From: Bacteroidota bacterium
GTDB lineage: Bacteria > Bacteroidota > Bacteroidia > Chitinophagales > BACL12
Assembly: GCA_016718035.1 (NCBI GenBank)
Contig: JADKEK010000005.1
Location: forward strand, 124,001 to 188,000
Length of the DNA stretch: 64,000 nt
Direction of reading: 5' to 3'
The position numbers were made by a program, and so were the translations under genes. Of this stretch, positions 56,153 to 64,000 are shown piece by piece. Numbering within the stretch: position 1 is the first letter of the stretch; every line of letters starts with the position of its first letter. The notes under the pieces are model-generated. The model was not told where the DNA came from and did no database searches. It saw only the letters and a list, made by a program, of their open reading frames with translations.

Positions 56153-56180
56153 AATCATCAAAGGTTAATAGTTGATGATT
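56153..56180 (+). promoter_or_regulatory. 5' leader hairpin of ileS
   Basis: A perfect 9-bp stem AATCATCAA/TTGATGATT with a 10-base loop, followed by TTTT, ends 8 bases before the ileS ATG. Placed at the very start of the predicted mRNA it could protect the transcript, occlude ribosome binding or act as a weak attenuator. Confidence 0.5.
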
Positions 56181-56188
56181 TTTACTAT

Positions 56189-57505
56189 ATGTCTACAAAA
56201 AAGTATCAAGAATTTAAGCAGTTGAACCTTCCGGAGTTTGAGAAGGCTGTGTTGTTGTATTGGAAGCAAAACGATGTGTTCAAAAAAAGTGTGTCTGAAC
56301 GCAACGAAAACAATCCCTTTGTATTTTACGAAGGTCCTCCAAGTGCAAATGGCACACCCGGAATTCACCACGTATTGTCGCGTGCGCTGAAGGATTTATT
56401 CTGTCGTTATAAAACCATGCAGGGATTCCGTGTTGAGCGCAAAAGCGGATGGGATACACATGGTTTGCCGGTTGAACTCAGCGTTGAAAAATTATTGGGT
56501 ATAACCAAAGAGGACATCGGCAAAAAAATTACGGTTGAGGAATATAACGAGCGTTGTAAGTTGCAGGTAATGCAATTTAAAAATCAATGGGAAGAGCTTA
56601 CCGATATTATGGGATATTGGGTAGATATGGAAAACCCATATATTACCTACGACAAAAATTTTATTGAATCGTTGTGGTATATTTTGAAAACACTTTACGA
56701 TAAAAATTTATTGTATAAAGGGTATACCATTCAACCTTATTCTCCGGCAGCAGGAACCGGATTAAGTTCGCATGAATTAAATCAGCCCGGAACATATAAG
56801 CCATTAAAAGACACGACAATTGTTGCGCAGTTTAAAGTGATTAAAGATAATCATGCGGCGCATCCGAAATTATTTGCGGGACATGATGAAGTATTTTTTC
56901 TTGCCTGGACAACTACACCATGGACATTGCCAAGCAATTGCGCATTAGCAGTTGGAAAAGATATAACGTATCAGCAAATTGAAACGTATAATCAATATAC
57001 AGGTAAACATATTTCGGTTGTTTTGGCGCAGGACAGAGTTGCTGCTTATTTTAAAGAAGAAAATAAAACGCATACACTCGACCCTGGAAATAAATCAAGC
57101 TGGAAAATTGTTTCTGAATTTAAAGGAAAAGATTTAGCCGGTATTCAATACGAACAATTATTACCTTATCAGCAACCAACAACAGGTGATGCGTTTAAAG
57201 TAATTGTTGGCGATTTTGTTACTACGGAAGATGGAACAGGAATAGTTCACATTGCACCCAGTTTTGGAGCAGATGACTTCCGCGTAGCGAAACAAAATAA
57301 TATCGGCTCATTAACATTAGTTGATAAAGAAGGAAAATTTGTTGACGGTGTTGGTCCGTTCAGTGGTTTGTTTGTAAAAAATTATAAGGATGATGAAAAA
57401 TGGGAAAATCCTGATGTATTAATTGCCATCCATTTAAAAGAAACAAACCGCGCATTTAAAGTAGAAAAAATACGAACACAATTATCCGCATTGCTGGAGA
57501 ACTGA
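56189..57505 (+). CDS. ileS: isoleucyl-tRNA synthetase, N-terminal part (gene frameshifted)
   Basis: IleS charges tRNA-Ile with isoleucine and is normally essential. The first 438 codons contain the class I catalytic start: EGPPSANGTPGIHHVLSRAL (HIGH-type signature), KSGWDTHGLPVE, and the editing domain with FLAWTTTPWTLPSNCAL and DGTGIVHIAPSFGADD. After VEK the frame goes wrong: an A6 run at 57465-57470 has one base too many. With one A removed the next residues read YEHNYPHCWRTDKPIIYYPL, the expected IleS sequence. The frame as given ends 12 codons past the run. The total length without the extra base is 1102 residues, usual for Bacteroidota IleS. Confidence 0.9.
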   Translation: MSTKKYQEFKQLNLPEFEKAVLLYWKQNDVFKKSVSERNENNPFVFYEGPPSANGTPGIHHVLSRALKDLFCRYKTMQGFRVERKSGWDTHGLPVELSVEKLLGITKEDIGKKITVEEYNERCKLQVMQFKNQWEELTDIMGYWVDMENPYITYDKNFIESLWYILKTLYDKNLLYKGYTIQPYSPAAGTGLSSHELNQPGTYKPLKDTTIVAQFKVIKDNHAAHPKLFAGHDEVFFLAWTTTPWTLPSNCALAVGKDITYQQIETYNQYTGKHISVVLAQDRVAAYFKEENKTHTLDPGNKSSWKIVSEFKGKDLAGIQYEQLLPYQQPTTGDAFKVIVGDFVTTEDGTGIVHIAPSFGADDFRVAKQNNIGSLTLVDKEGKFVDGVGPFSGLFVKNYKDDEKWENPDVLIAIHLKETNRAFKVEKIRTQLSALLEN

Positions 57506-59498
57506 TAAGCCGATTATTTATTATCCGCTTGACAGTTGGTTTATTAGAACAACTGCAGCAAAGGAACGATTAATTGAGTTAAACAAAACCATTAACTGGA
57601 AGCCACAAAGCACTGGTGAAGGGCGTTTTGGACAATGGTTAGAAAATTTGGTAGACTGGAATTTATCTCGTTCACGTTATTGGGGAACACCATTACCAAT
57701 TTGGCGAACTGAAGACGGGACTGAAGAAATTTGTATTGGTTCGTTTGAACAATTACAGGAAGAAATTAATAAAGCAAAAGATTTAAATCCACATTTACCT
57801 GCAGATTATGATGCGCGAAAAGTTTTAGATCCGCACAGGCCATATGTTGATGCAATTGTATTACGCAGTGCTTCGGGCAAACCAATGCAACGTGAAAGCG
57901 ATTTAATTGATGTGTGGTTTGATTCAGGAGCGATGCCATTTGCACAGTTACATTTTCCGTTTGAAAATAAAGATGTTTTTGCAAAAAACTTCCCTGCCGA
58001 TTTAATTGCTGAAGGTGTTGACCAAACACGTGGTTGGTTTTTTACATTACATGTTATTGCCACATTAATGAACGATAGCGTTGCCTATAAAAATGTAATC
58101 AGTAACGGATTGGTATTGGATAAAAACGGCAATAAAATGTCGAAGCGTTTGGGCAATGGTGTTGATCCATTTTCCACCATTTATAAATACGGTGCAGATG
58201 CCACTCGTTGGTACATGATTACCAATGCACAACCATGGGATAATTTAAAATTTGATAACGAAGGCATAGTAGAAGTACAGCGCAAATTTTTTGGCACCTT
58301 ATATAATACCTATTCATTTTTTGCATTGTATGCGAATATTGATGGATTTGATTTTTCGCAGGAAGAAATTCCTATGCAACAACGCGCTGAGTTAGACCGC
58401 TGGGTTATTTCATTATTAAACTCACTGATTAACGAATGTGAAAGCAGTTTAAATGATTATGAACCAACAAGAGCCGGTCGAGCAATTCAGGATTTTGTCA
58501 ACGATCATTTAAGTAACTGGTATGTGCGCTTAAGTCGCCGACGTTTTTGGAAAAGTGACGACAGTGCTGATAAATCCGCTGCTTATCAAACATTATATAC
58601 CTGTTTACAAACCATTTCGCAATTAATGGCGCCTATTGCACCGTTTATGAGCGAATGGTTGTATCGCAATTTAAATGATGTAACCGGAAAAAACAGTTCC
58701 GATTCAGTGCATTTAACCTTATTTCCAAAGGCACAGGAGCAGTTAATCGATACTGAGTTGGAAGCAAGTATGGCTTTAGCTCAGGAAATTTCTTCAACCG
58801 TGCTGTCGCTGCGGAAAAAAGAAAACATCAAGGTTCGTCAGCCCTTATCAAAAATCATGATTCCGGTTTTGAATGCCCAGGTTCAGCGTCAAATTGAACA
58901 TGTTGGTGAATTAATTAAATCTGAAGTAAATATTAAGACAATTGAGTTTATAGCTGAGGATAGTGGGGTAATAACCAAGAAGATTAAGCCGAATTTCAAA
59001 GCCCTGGGTCCAAAACTCGGCGCCGAAATGAAGACAATCGCCGCCCAAATCAGTGCTTTTACCCAACAACAGATTGCAGAGTTGGAAAAAAGCGGTAACT
59101 ATGCCATTGAAACGGCAAATAAAACTTTTGTTATTTCGTTAGAAGATGTTGAAATTTTGAGTGAAGACATCCCCGGATGGCTGGTGGCGAATGCGGGACA
59201 TGTTACGGTGGCTTTGGATGTTACCATAACCCCGGCGTTGAAGGAAGAAGGTTATGCCAGAGAGTTTGTGAGCCAGCTTCAACGTATGAGAAAGGAGATG
59301 AACCTGGAAATTACCGACCGTATAGGAGTTGATTTTGAGGCAGTTGATATGGAACTTTCAGGGGCATTGCTTAATTATAAGCAGTATATTTGCGCCGAAA
59401 TTTTGGCCGACACTTTAGAACAGGTTGCAAGCCTGCCGGAGTCGGAAGCGATTTCAGTAAACGAAATATCAATCAAGGTCCTGATCAAAAAAAATTAG
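57471..59498 (+). CDS. ileS: isoleucyl-tRNA synthetase, C-terminal part (downstream of frameshift)
   Basis: This 675-residue continuation lies in the other frame, beginning at TAC 57471 right after the A6 run. It carries SWFIRTTAAKERL, DWNLSRSRYWGTPLPIW, GVDQTRGWFFTLH and the KMSKR loop (NGNKMSKRLGNG, near 58135). The anticodon-binding domain (WYVRLSRRRFW) and C-terminal domain with LREKENIKVRQPL-like sequence follow. No good start codon precedes the catalytic residues, so it cannot work alone. It is very probably one gene with the N-terminal part. The DksA-fusion gene follows four bases after the stop. Confidence 0.9.
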   Translation, partial: YEHNYPHCWRTDKPIIYYPLDSWFIRTTAAKERLIELNKTINWKPQSTGEGRFGQWLENLVDWNLSRSRYWGTPLPIWRTEDGTEEICIGSFEQLQEEINKAKDLNPHLPADYDARKVLDPHRPYVDAIVLRSASGKPMQRESDLIDVWFDSGAMPFAQLHFPFENKDVFAKNFPADLIAEGVDQTRGWFFTLHVIATLMNDSVAYKNVISNGLVLDKNGNKMSKRLGNGVDPFSTIYKYGADATRWYMITNAQPWDNLKFDNEGIVEVQRKFFGTLYNTYSFFALYANIDGFDFSQEEIPMQQRAELDRWVISLLNSLINECESSLNDYEPTRAGRAIQDFVNDHLSNWYVRLSRRRFWKSDDSADKSAAYQTLYTCLQTISQLMAPIAPFMSEWLYRNLNDVTGKNSSDSVHLTLFPKAQEQLIDTELEASMALAQEISSTVLSLRKKENIKVRQPLSKIMIPVLNAQVQRQIEHVGELIKSEVNIKTIEFIAEDSGVITKKIKPNFKALGPKLGAEMKTIAAQISAFTQQQIAELEKSGNYAIETANKTFVISLEDVEILSEDIPGWLVANAGHVTVALDVTITPALKEEGYAREFVSQLQRMRKEMNLEITDRIGVDFEAVDMELSGALLNYKQYICAEILADTLEQVASLPESEAISVNEISIKVLIKKN

Positions 59499-59502
59499 CA
59501 TC

Positions 59503-60393
59503 ATGGCAAAAAAACCAGCTAAAAAGGCAGCAAAAACTGCTAAGCCTAAAGCAAAAGTGAACACAAAAGCAAAGGTTGCTGCTAAAGCACCAGTAAAAAA
59601 AGCTGCCCCAAAAGCAGCTAAAAAAGCCCCTGCAAAACCGGTTAAAAAGGCTACCGCAGCTAAACCTGCCGCCAAAAAACCAGTAAAAAAGGTGGTTACT
59701 AAAACTGTGGCAAAAAAAGCAGCTCCGGCAAAACCGGTTGCTAAAGCCGCAAAACCTGTGGCTAAGCCCGTTGTAAAAAAACAGGAAAAAACAAAAGCAC
59801 CGGTTGCAAAACCGATTACAAAGGCCACTAATACAAAAGCCCCTGTGGTTAAAAACGTTACAAAAAAAGAGGTTGTAAAAGAAAAAGAAGTGAAAAAGGC
59901 AGTAACAAAAACAGTGGCACCTAAACCAGAGCCTAAAAAAGAGGCCCCGGTTGTAAAAACGCCTCCCAGAAAATTTGAAAGACAATTAAAGCCTAAACCG
60001 GCGATTGTTTCGTTAAATACCGATAACCGTTCACGTTACAGTGATGCGGAATTAGCTGAATTCAGAGAATTAATTACCGGTAAACTGGAAACATCTCGCG
60101 GTGAGCTGAAATATCTGCAGGAACAAATTAGCCGCAGCAGCGAAATGGGTGATGATTCAGATGCGCGTTTCAAAGGTTTGGAAGATGGTACTTCAACCTC
60201 TGAAAGAGAATACCTGAGTCAAATGGCTTCTCGTCAGATTCAATATATAGGTCACCTCGAAAAGGCGTTAATCCGTATCGAAAACAAAACCTATGGTATT
60301 TGCCGCGAAACTGGCAAACTAATTTCTAAAGAAAGATTACGCGCAGTGCCACATGCCACATTAAGTATTGAAGCAAAACAAGGAAAAGGATAA
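59503..60393 (+). CDS. histone-H1-like lysine/alanine-rich tail fused to a TraR/DksA-type domain
   Basis: Of 296 residues, the first ~165 are almost only Lys, Ala, Pro, Val and Thr in AKK/PVKK/APAK repeats, like bacterial histone-H1-like proteins that bind DNA without sequence preference. The last ~120 residues are a DksA/TraR-type coiled coil (DAELAEFRELITGKLETSR, then SEMGDDSDARFKGLEDG) and a degenerate zinc finger YGICRETGKLISKERL with AVPHATLSIEAK. Only one of four zinc cysteines (Cys267) remains, as in related Bacteroidota proteins. DksA-like proteins enter the RNA polymerase secondary channel. The tail suggests nucleoid or nucleic-acid tethering; this is inference. It lies between ileS and lspA. 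Confidence 0.87.
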   Translation: MAKKPAKKAAKTAKPKAKVNTKAKVAAKAPVKKAAPKAAKKAPAKPVKKATAAKPAAKKPVKKVVTKTVAKKAAPAKPVAKAAKPVAKPVVKKQEKTKAPVAKPITKATNTKAPVVKNVTKKEVVKEKEVKKAVTKTVAPKPEPKKEAPVVKTPPRKFERQLKPKPAIVSLNTDNRSRYSDAELAEFRELITGKLETSRGELKYLQEQISRSSEMGDDSDARFKGLEDGTSTSEREYLSQMASRQIQYIGHLEKALIRIENKTYGICRETGKLISKERLRAVPHATLSIEAKQGKG

Positions 60394-60397
60394 TCCG

Positions 60398-61093
60398 GTG
60401 AAGAAATCCTATCTGGCTATCGGTATTATTTTGTTGGTGTTACTCATCGACCAAGTTGTAAAATTTTGGATTAAAACCACATTTGCACTTGGTGAAGGGT
60501 TTGATATTCTCGGATTTTCATGGGCAAAAATTCATTTCGTTGAAAATGAAGGGATGGCTTTTGGAATGGAGCTCGGTGGAGATTATGGCAAACTCGCTTT
60601 GAGTTTGTTCAGGTTGATAGCGGTATTTTTTATCGGATACTATTTATATACGTTAATAAAAGCAAAAGCCGGAAACGGCTTAATCATAAGCATTGCATTG
60701 GTATTTGCCGGCGCAATGGGTAATATTATCGACAGCGTTTTTTACGGCGTAATATTTTCAGCTTCTACATTTGGTCAGGTGGCGGAATTTATGCCCGAAG
60801 GCGGCGGTTATACCACTTTGCTGCACGGACATGTGGTAGATATGTTTTATTTCCCAATGACACAGGGTAACTACCCCGATTGGATGCCATTTTTAGGTGG
60901 GAAGTACTTTATGTTTTTCAGACCGGTATTCAATATTGCAGATAGCGCTATTACAATCGGTGTGCTTTCGATACTTATTTTTCAGCGCAGTATTTTTGTT
61001 AACTCTGATGCGGAGCAAAAACCGGCAACTGAAAGCACAACCCCTGTTGAATTGCAGGAACCGGTTGCGGAAGAAGAACAACCCAAAACCTGA
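60398..61093 (+). CDS. lspA: lipoprotein signal peptidase II
   Basis: LspA cleaves signal peptides of lipidated prolipoproteins at the inner membrane. The product has four membrane helices (about 5-22, 58-80, 86-108, 165-190). Catalytic aspartates are in GNIIDSVFYG and VFNIADSAITIG, and the Bacteroidota-type insert GHVVDMFYFPMTQGNYPDW is present. GTG 60398 is chosen: AAGGAAAAGGA lies 7 bases upstream, whereas a TTG at 60368 would add ten residues inside the preceding gene. A hydrophilic acidic tail (about 205-231) is longer than in E. coli. It serves the several lipoproteins of this window. Confidence 0.93.
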   Translation: MKKSYLAIGIILLVLLIDQVVKFWIKTTFALGEGFDILGFSWAKIHFVENEGMAFGMELGGDYGKLALSLFRLIAVFFIGYYLYTLIKAKAGNGLIISIALVFAGAMGNIIDSVFYGVIFSASTFGQVAEFMPEGGGYTTLLHGHVVDMFYFPMTQGNYPDWMPFLGGKYFMFFRPVFNIADSAITIGVLSILIFQRSIFVNSDAEQKPATESTTPVELQEPVAEEEQPKT

Positions 61094-61129
61094 TTATTAT
61101 AATCGGGCCCTTCTTAAGGTATTTTGACT

Positions 61130-61137
61130 TAAGTTTG
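61130..61137 (+). promoter_or_regulatory. candidate -7 box for the DUF3137 gene (TAAGTTTG)
   Basis: An exact TAnnTTTG match 15 bases before ATG 61153, in the 59-base gap after lspA. Confidence 0.42.
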
Positions 61138-61152
61138 CGGAACAATTAGCAG

Positions 61153-62103
61153 ATGAAAACCATCGACGACTTACAACAATTTTATCAGCAGGAAATAGTA
61201 CCGGGTTTATCGCAACTGGAAGTATTGCGCAAAGCACAGTTACGCAGAGTGCGATTTATGTGGATTGCAACAGTGGTTTCACTTTTTGTGGGATTTATTT
61301 CCATGATGCCTCCACTGATACTTGTGTGTTTACTCATTTCATTATTATTATATTTTTATTTTTTTGGATTTAAACGCAATCGCCCTGATTTTAAATCAGA
61401 GTATAAAAAAGTTGTAATTGGAAAACTCATTCAATTTATAACACCTGATTTAGCCTTTACACCTAATTTATTTATTGCACAAAATAAATACACGCAAAGT
61501 GGTATTTTTCTGGCTAGTCCCGATATTTATAAAGGGGAAGATTTAGTGTCCGGAAAAATTGATAAAACGCAAGTAGAATTTTGTGAATTACATACACAAG
61601 ACCGTCAGACCGACCACAAAGGAAATACACATTATGTGACTATTTTTAAAGGCCTTTTTTTTATCGCTGATTTCAATAAACATTTTAATGGAAACACCTA
61701 TGTGTTAAGCGATTTTGGTGAAAGATTTTTAGGCGGATTTGGCAAAATGTTACAAGGCTTAAGCATTGGACGCCCCGACGTTGTAAGGCTTGAAGACGTT
61801 GAGTTTGAAAAACAATTTGTTGTTTACAGCAGCGATGAAGTTGAAGCCAGATATATTTTATCTACCTCATTTATGGAACAAATAATGGCATTTAAAAAGA
61901 AAACAAATGCCAATATTCAATTGTCGTTTGTTGGCAATAATATTAATGTGGCAATACCGATGAAGGAAAATATGTTTGAACCTTCAATTCGCAAAACGGT
62001 ATTAAATTTCGAGGACATTAAAATGTATTATTCGCAATTACAATTTTGTACTGCTATTGTTGACGAATTAAATTTAAATACACGGATTTGGTCCAAACAA
62101 TAA
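61153..62103 (+). CDS. DUF3137 membrane protein
   Basis: This 316-residue protein has two adjacent membrane helices (about 33-73: FMWIATVVSLFVGFISMM and PLILVCLLISLLLYFYFFGF). A soluble domain follows with GEDLVSGKIDKTQVEFCELH, FKGLFFIADFNKHFNG and YILSTSFMEQIMAFKKK, which matches the DUF3137 group. Function is unknown; similar proteins are often annotated near Galanin-like or phage-shock-type genes, but nothing here supports a role. It has its own probable promoter and converges with the MORN gene. Confidence 0.82.
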   Translation: MKTIDDLQQFYQQEIVPGLSQLEVLRKAQLRRVRFMWIATVVSLFVGFISMMPPLILVCLLISLLLYFYFFGFKRNRPDFKSEYKKVVIGKLIQFITPDLAFTPNLFIAQNKYTQSGIFLASPDIYKGEDLVSGKIDKTQVEFCELHTQDRQTDHKGNTHYVTIFKGLFFIADFNKHFNGNTYVLSDFGERFLGGFGKMLQGLSIGRPDVVRLEDVEFEKQFVVYSSDEVEARYILSTSFMEQIMAFKKKTNANIQLSFVGNNINVAIPMKENMFEPSIRKTVLNFEDIKMYYSQLQFCTAIVDELNLNTRIWSKQ

Positions 62104-62129
62104 TTTAATTCCGTTAATATTTTTCTTCC

Positions 62130-63041
62130 TTATTCGTTTTGCATTTCACTTAAGTGGTAAATTTTATAAGTAATTTGCCAACCGTTTGCTCCAAGCATGG
62201 TATTGAGTGATAATTCCATAACCATATCGCTATACACCGATTCTTCAAATCCACCATTTACCGACAGGGTTAACCAACTCGTTGTTTTACTGCTATAATT
62301 TGGCCCGGAAAAATCGTAAGTATCGGCAATAAGCGAACAACATGGAATGGTTAATCCCTTTACAACTGCAATGTAATTATTGTATTTTTTTATTGCGGCT
62401 AATGAATCGGTTCCGGTATACAAAATGTTATAATACAATGCTTTACGGCTCACAGAGGCAGCTCCTACTCCGGCTTCTACCGATTCTTTTGTAACTAAAT
62501 TGCTGTACCAACCTGTTTCTCTAGCCAAAATTTTTGGTCTGGGAACAGTTTTTATATTCGCAAAATCAGTAGGAAATTCGCTGATGGCCCTTAATACCAT
62601 AGCTCCAAACTCAACGGGTTTTGTCCCCTTGGCAGCCGCAGACTTTGCTGTCAGGTCGGCCTTTATCCATTCATCCCAAATTAAAACGTCCGGTGCCGCA
62701 ATTGGCGTAGGTAATACCACAGTGGTATCTGCTCCTTGAAATACATTATCTTCAAACACACCCGAGGCAATAGCACCATCAGGCGTATAATAAGTGCCCA
62801 GGCCATGAAAGCCGTTGTATTTAAAGTCGCCGACATAAAAAGCACCATTGGCCCAGTCGTACCTGCCATAACCTTCACGGGTTCCGTTTACCCACTGGCC
62901 GGTATACATATCACCATTTTCAAGTTTAAAAACACTGTAACCGTTTTCACAATTGCCAATGATACATTGTGCTTGCACTTGCAAACTAAATGCAGCAATG
63001 GCTAATACAAACACAATTCTTTTACCTGATGTCCATTTCAT
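62130..63041 (-). CDS. secreted MORN-repeat protein
   Basis: This 303-residue protein has a signal peptide (RIVFVLAIAAFSLQVQAQ). Three MORN repeats follow at about 30-98 (LENGDMYTGQWVNGTREGYG, ANGAFYVGDFKYNGFHGLG, PDGAIASGVFEDNVFQG), which usually bind lipid or mediate protein contacts. The rest (about 105-303) is a mixed domain without recognised family, containing LTAKSAAAKGTKPVEFGAMV and IKKYNNYIAVVKGLTIPCC. It is probably periplasmic. It lies 20 bases downstream of the DUF421 gene and may share its transcript. Confidence 0.8.
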   Translation of the reverse strand: MKWTSGKRIVFVLAIAAFSLQVQAQCIIGNCENGYSVFKLENGDMYTGQWVNGTREGYGRYDWANGAFYVGDFKYNGFHGLGTYYTPDGAIASGVFEDNVFQGADTTVVLPTPIAAPDVLIWDEWIKADLTAKSAAAKGTKPVEFGAMVLRAISEFPTDFANIKTVPRPKILARETGWYSNLVTKESVEAGVGAASVSRKALYYNILYTGTDSLAAIKKYNNYIAVVKGLTIPCCSLIADTYDFSGPNYSSKTTSWLTLSVNGGFEESVYSDMVMELSLNTMLGANGWQITYKIYHLSEMQNE

Positions 63042-63061
63042 ATATTAATAACCCGTTATGG

Positions 63062-63562
63062 TTAATCTTGTTTTATCTGTTTTGTTTCAGTTTTGATGGT
63101 ATAATTGTTTGAAAGAATACTGATGTTACCATTTACTTCCAGCATTCCGAGGTTTACCTCTTCAATATGTTTCACACCATGCGCTCTGAGCGCCGCCTCA
63201 AGTTCCGCCATCGAAATTCCCGATTTTTTCAAATTTGAGGCATTCACTTTGCCCTCATAAATGAGTAAAACGGGGTTTCCTTCCAATAATTTCCTGAACG
63301 GACCATAATTTTCGACCTGTTTCAGCACAAAATTGATAACAAACAAGGTGATAGCAGCAACAATTCCGCCAAAAAGTGTTGTGTCGCTTCCAAGCATCGC
63401 ATTTTGCACGGCATTGCTGATTAAAAGCACCAAAACAAAGTCTATTACACTGAGTTGAGCAATCTCTCTTTTACCCATAACTCTCAATCCGGCAAGCACT
63501 ATTACGTAGATAACGGCAACCCGAAGGCATATTTGGAGTATTTCATTTTGGTCGATTACCAT
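63062..63562 (-). CDS. DUF421 (YetF-like) membrane protein
   Basis: This 166-residue protein has about three N-terminal helices (AVIYVIVLAGLRVMG, VIDFVLVLLISNAVQ, GIVAAITLFVINFVLKQ). A cytoplasmic domain follows with LLIYEGKVNASNLKKSGISM and ELEAALRAHGVKHIEEV. That is the DUF421 layout: YetF/YrbG-type proteins of unknown function, often near stress or envelope genes. Length matches the family. The MORN gene follows after 20 bases. Confidence 0.88.
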   Translation of the reverse strand: MVIDQNEILQICLRVAVIYVIVLAGLRVMGKREIAQLSVIDFVLVLLISNAVQNAMLGSDTTLFGGIVAAITLFVINFVLKQVENYGPFRKLLEGNPVLLIYEGKVNASNLKKSGISMAELEAALRAHGVKHIEEVNLGMLEVNGNISILSNNYTIKTETKQIKQD

Positions 63563-63656
63563 GTCACATCAATTTTGTGACTGAAAGGTAGAAATAAAAA
63601 ACTGTTGTTAAAACCCATAACTTTACCTTAAATTTACCCATTCAACAGACAAATAT

Positions 63657-64000
63657 ATGATGCTGAGGAACATCGTTTTATACATTTTTACGGGCTTATT
63701 GATACAAGCTGCACAGGCACAGGAATCTTTGCTTTGGAAAGTTACCAGTCCGGATGGCAAATACAATTCATACGTTTTGGCTTCTACCACCTTACCGGGC
63801 GTAGAAAATTATGATATTGCTACCGGAACAGCATTAGTTATGGATAAAGTAAATACGGTCGCATTTTTTAATGTACCTGATCAGTCTGAAATCCAGAATA
63901 TTCCCGTTTTTATGAAATCTTCAGGTGATAATACTTTGAAAGGTTATTATAAACGCGAAGACAGAATTCGTTTTGAATTAATGGTAAACGATAAGTTGAA
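63657..64000 (+). CDS. TraB/GumN-type protein, N-terminal part (3' end outside window)
   Basis: A frame starting at ATG 63657 or 63660 runs off the end of the window. A signal peptide (NIVLYIFTGLLIQAAQAQ) is followed by ESLLWKVTSPDGKYNSYVL and then ASTTLPGVENY, which matches the start of TraB/GumN proteins (SLLWKVTGP...SYLFGT). These are secreted metal-dependent hydrolase-like proteins of unknown role. The later residues (YKREDRIRFELMVNDKL) are consistent but not diagnostic. Divergent from DUF421. Confidence 0.7.
   Translation, partial: MMLRNIVLYIFTGLLIQAAQAQESLLWKVTSPDGKYNSYVLASTTLPGVENYDIATGTALVMDKVNTVAFFNVPDQSEIQNIPVFMKSSGDNTLKGYYKREDRIRFELMVNDKL

Noticed and set aside
55986..56188. T-box riboswitch in front of ileS
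   Set aside because: No T-box sequence or long stem array is visible, the predicted leader is short, and T-boxes are not expected in Bacteroidota.
59469..59985. Two long minus-strand frames rich in Phe, Ala, Cys and Leu
   Set aside because: They mirror the Lys/Ala-rich repeats of the H1-like gene on the other strand; such frames arise from AAA/GCA codon bias and have no start context.

Overview
The window is AT-rich chromosomal DNA from a member of the Bacteroidota, probably a Chitinophagales/Sphingobacteriales-like lineage, though genus cannot be assigned. The evidence is a set of secreted proteins ending in type IX secretion system (T9SS) sorting domains, a PorZ-like T9SS component, LytTR and NarL two-component pairs, Bacteroidota-type promoters (TAnnTTTG -7 boxes) and weak Shine-Dalgarno sites. 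I see no phage, insertion sequence, CRISPR array, rRNA or tRNA. Coding density is high and most genes are ordinary chromosomal ones.

Layout. 1-5 kb: end of a T9SS cargo gene, a lipocalin-like lipoprotein, a YceI lipoprotein, a DUF1295 membrane enzyme, and asd-sanA, with a G-quadruplex motif upstream of asd. 5-11 kb: a four-gene operon (anchored unknown protein, multi-pass membrane protein, NarL-type histidine kinase, response regulator) diverging from three unknown genes (small protein, outer-membrane-like protein with a coiled coil, membrane protein). This is the best candidate for an undescribed system. 11.7-19.8 kb: two tandem paralogous FG-GAP/MopE/Ig/T9SS proteins, the second broken by a nonsense codon, then a lamin-tail-domain secreted protein. 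19.9-27.7 kb: probable operon for a DUF6263-like lipoprotein, a CPBP membrane protease and a 2049-residue alpha-2-macroglobulin with a CAEQ thioester motif. 27.8-34.1 kb: UvrD-type helicase fused to a cysteine-bearing PD-(D/E)XK nuclease, inorganic pyrophosphatase, a YfiT/DinB-fold protein and a GT3 glycogen synthase. 34.2-43.7 kb: secreted proteins, a 156-bp hairpin element, a LytS/LytR pair with three phased repeats upstream, a lipoprotein, a sterol-desaturase-family enzyme, an MFS exporter and a c-type cytochrome interrupted by a stop. 43.7-53.4 kb: two large T9SS cargo proteins, a MazG-like pyrophosphohydrolase and PorZ. 53.5-64 kb: an MMPL/RND transporter, ileS (frameshifted in this sequence), a histone-H1-like/DksA fusion, lspA, DUF3137, MORN and DUF421 proteins, and the start of a TraB/GumN protein.

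Together the genes describe a secretion-heavy envelope. Cargo proteins carry T9SS signals, PorZ belongs to the cell-surface attachment machinery, LspA matures the lipoproteins, and two sensor systems probably control envelope genes. Three genes (FG-GAP copy 2, cytochrome c, ileS) carry single-base disruptions. Because ileS is normally essential, residual sequencing error is a serious explanation for at least that one.
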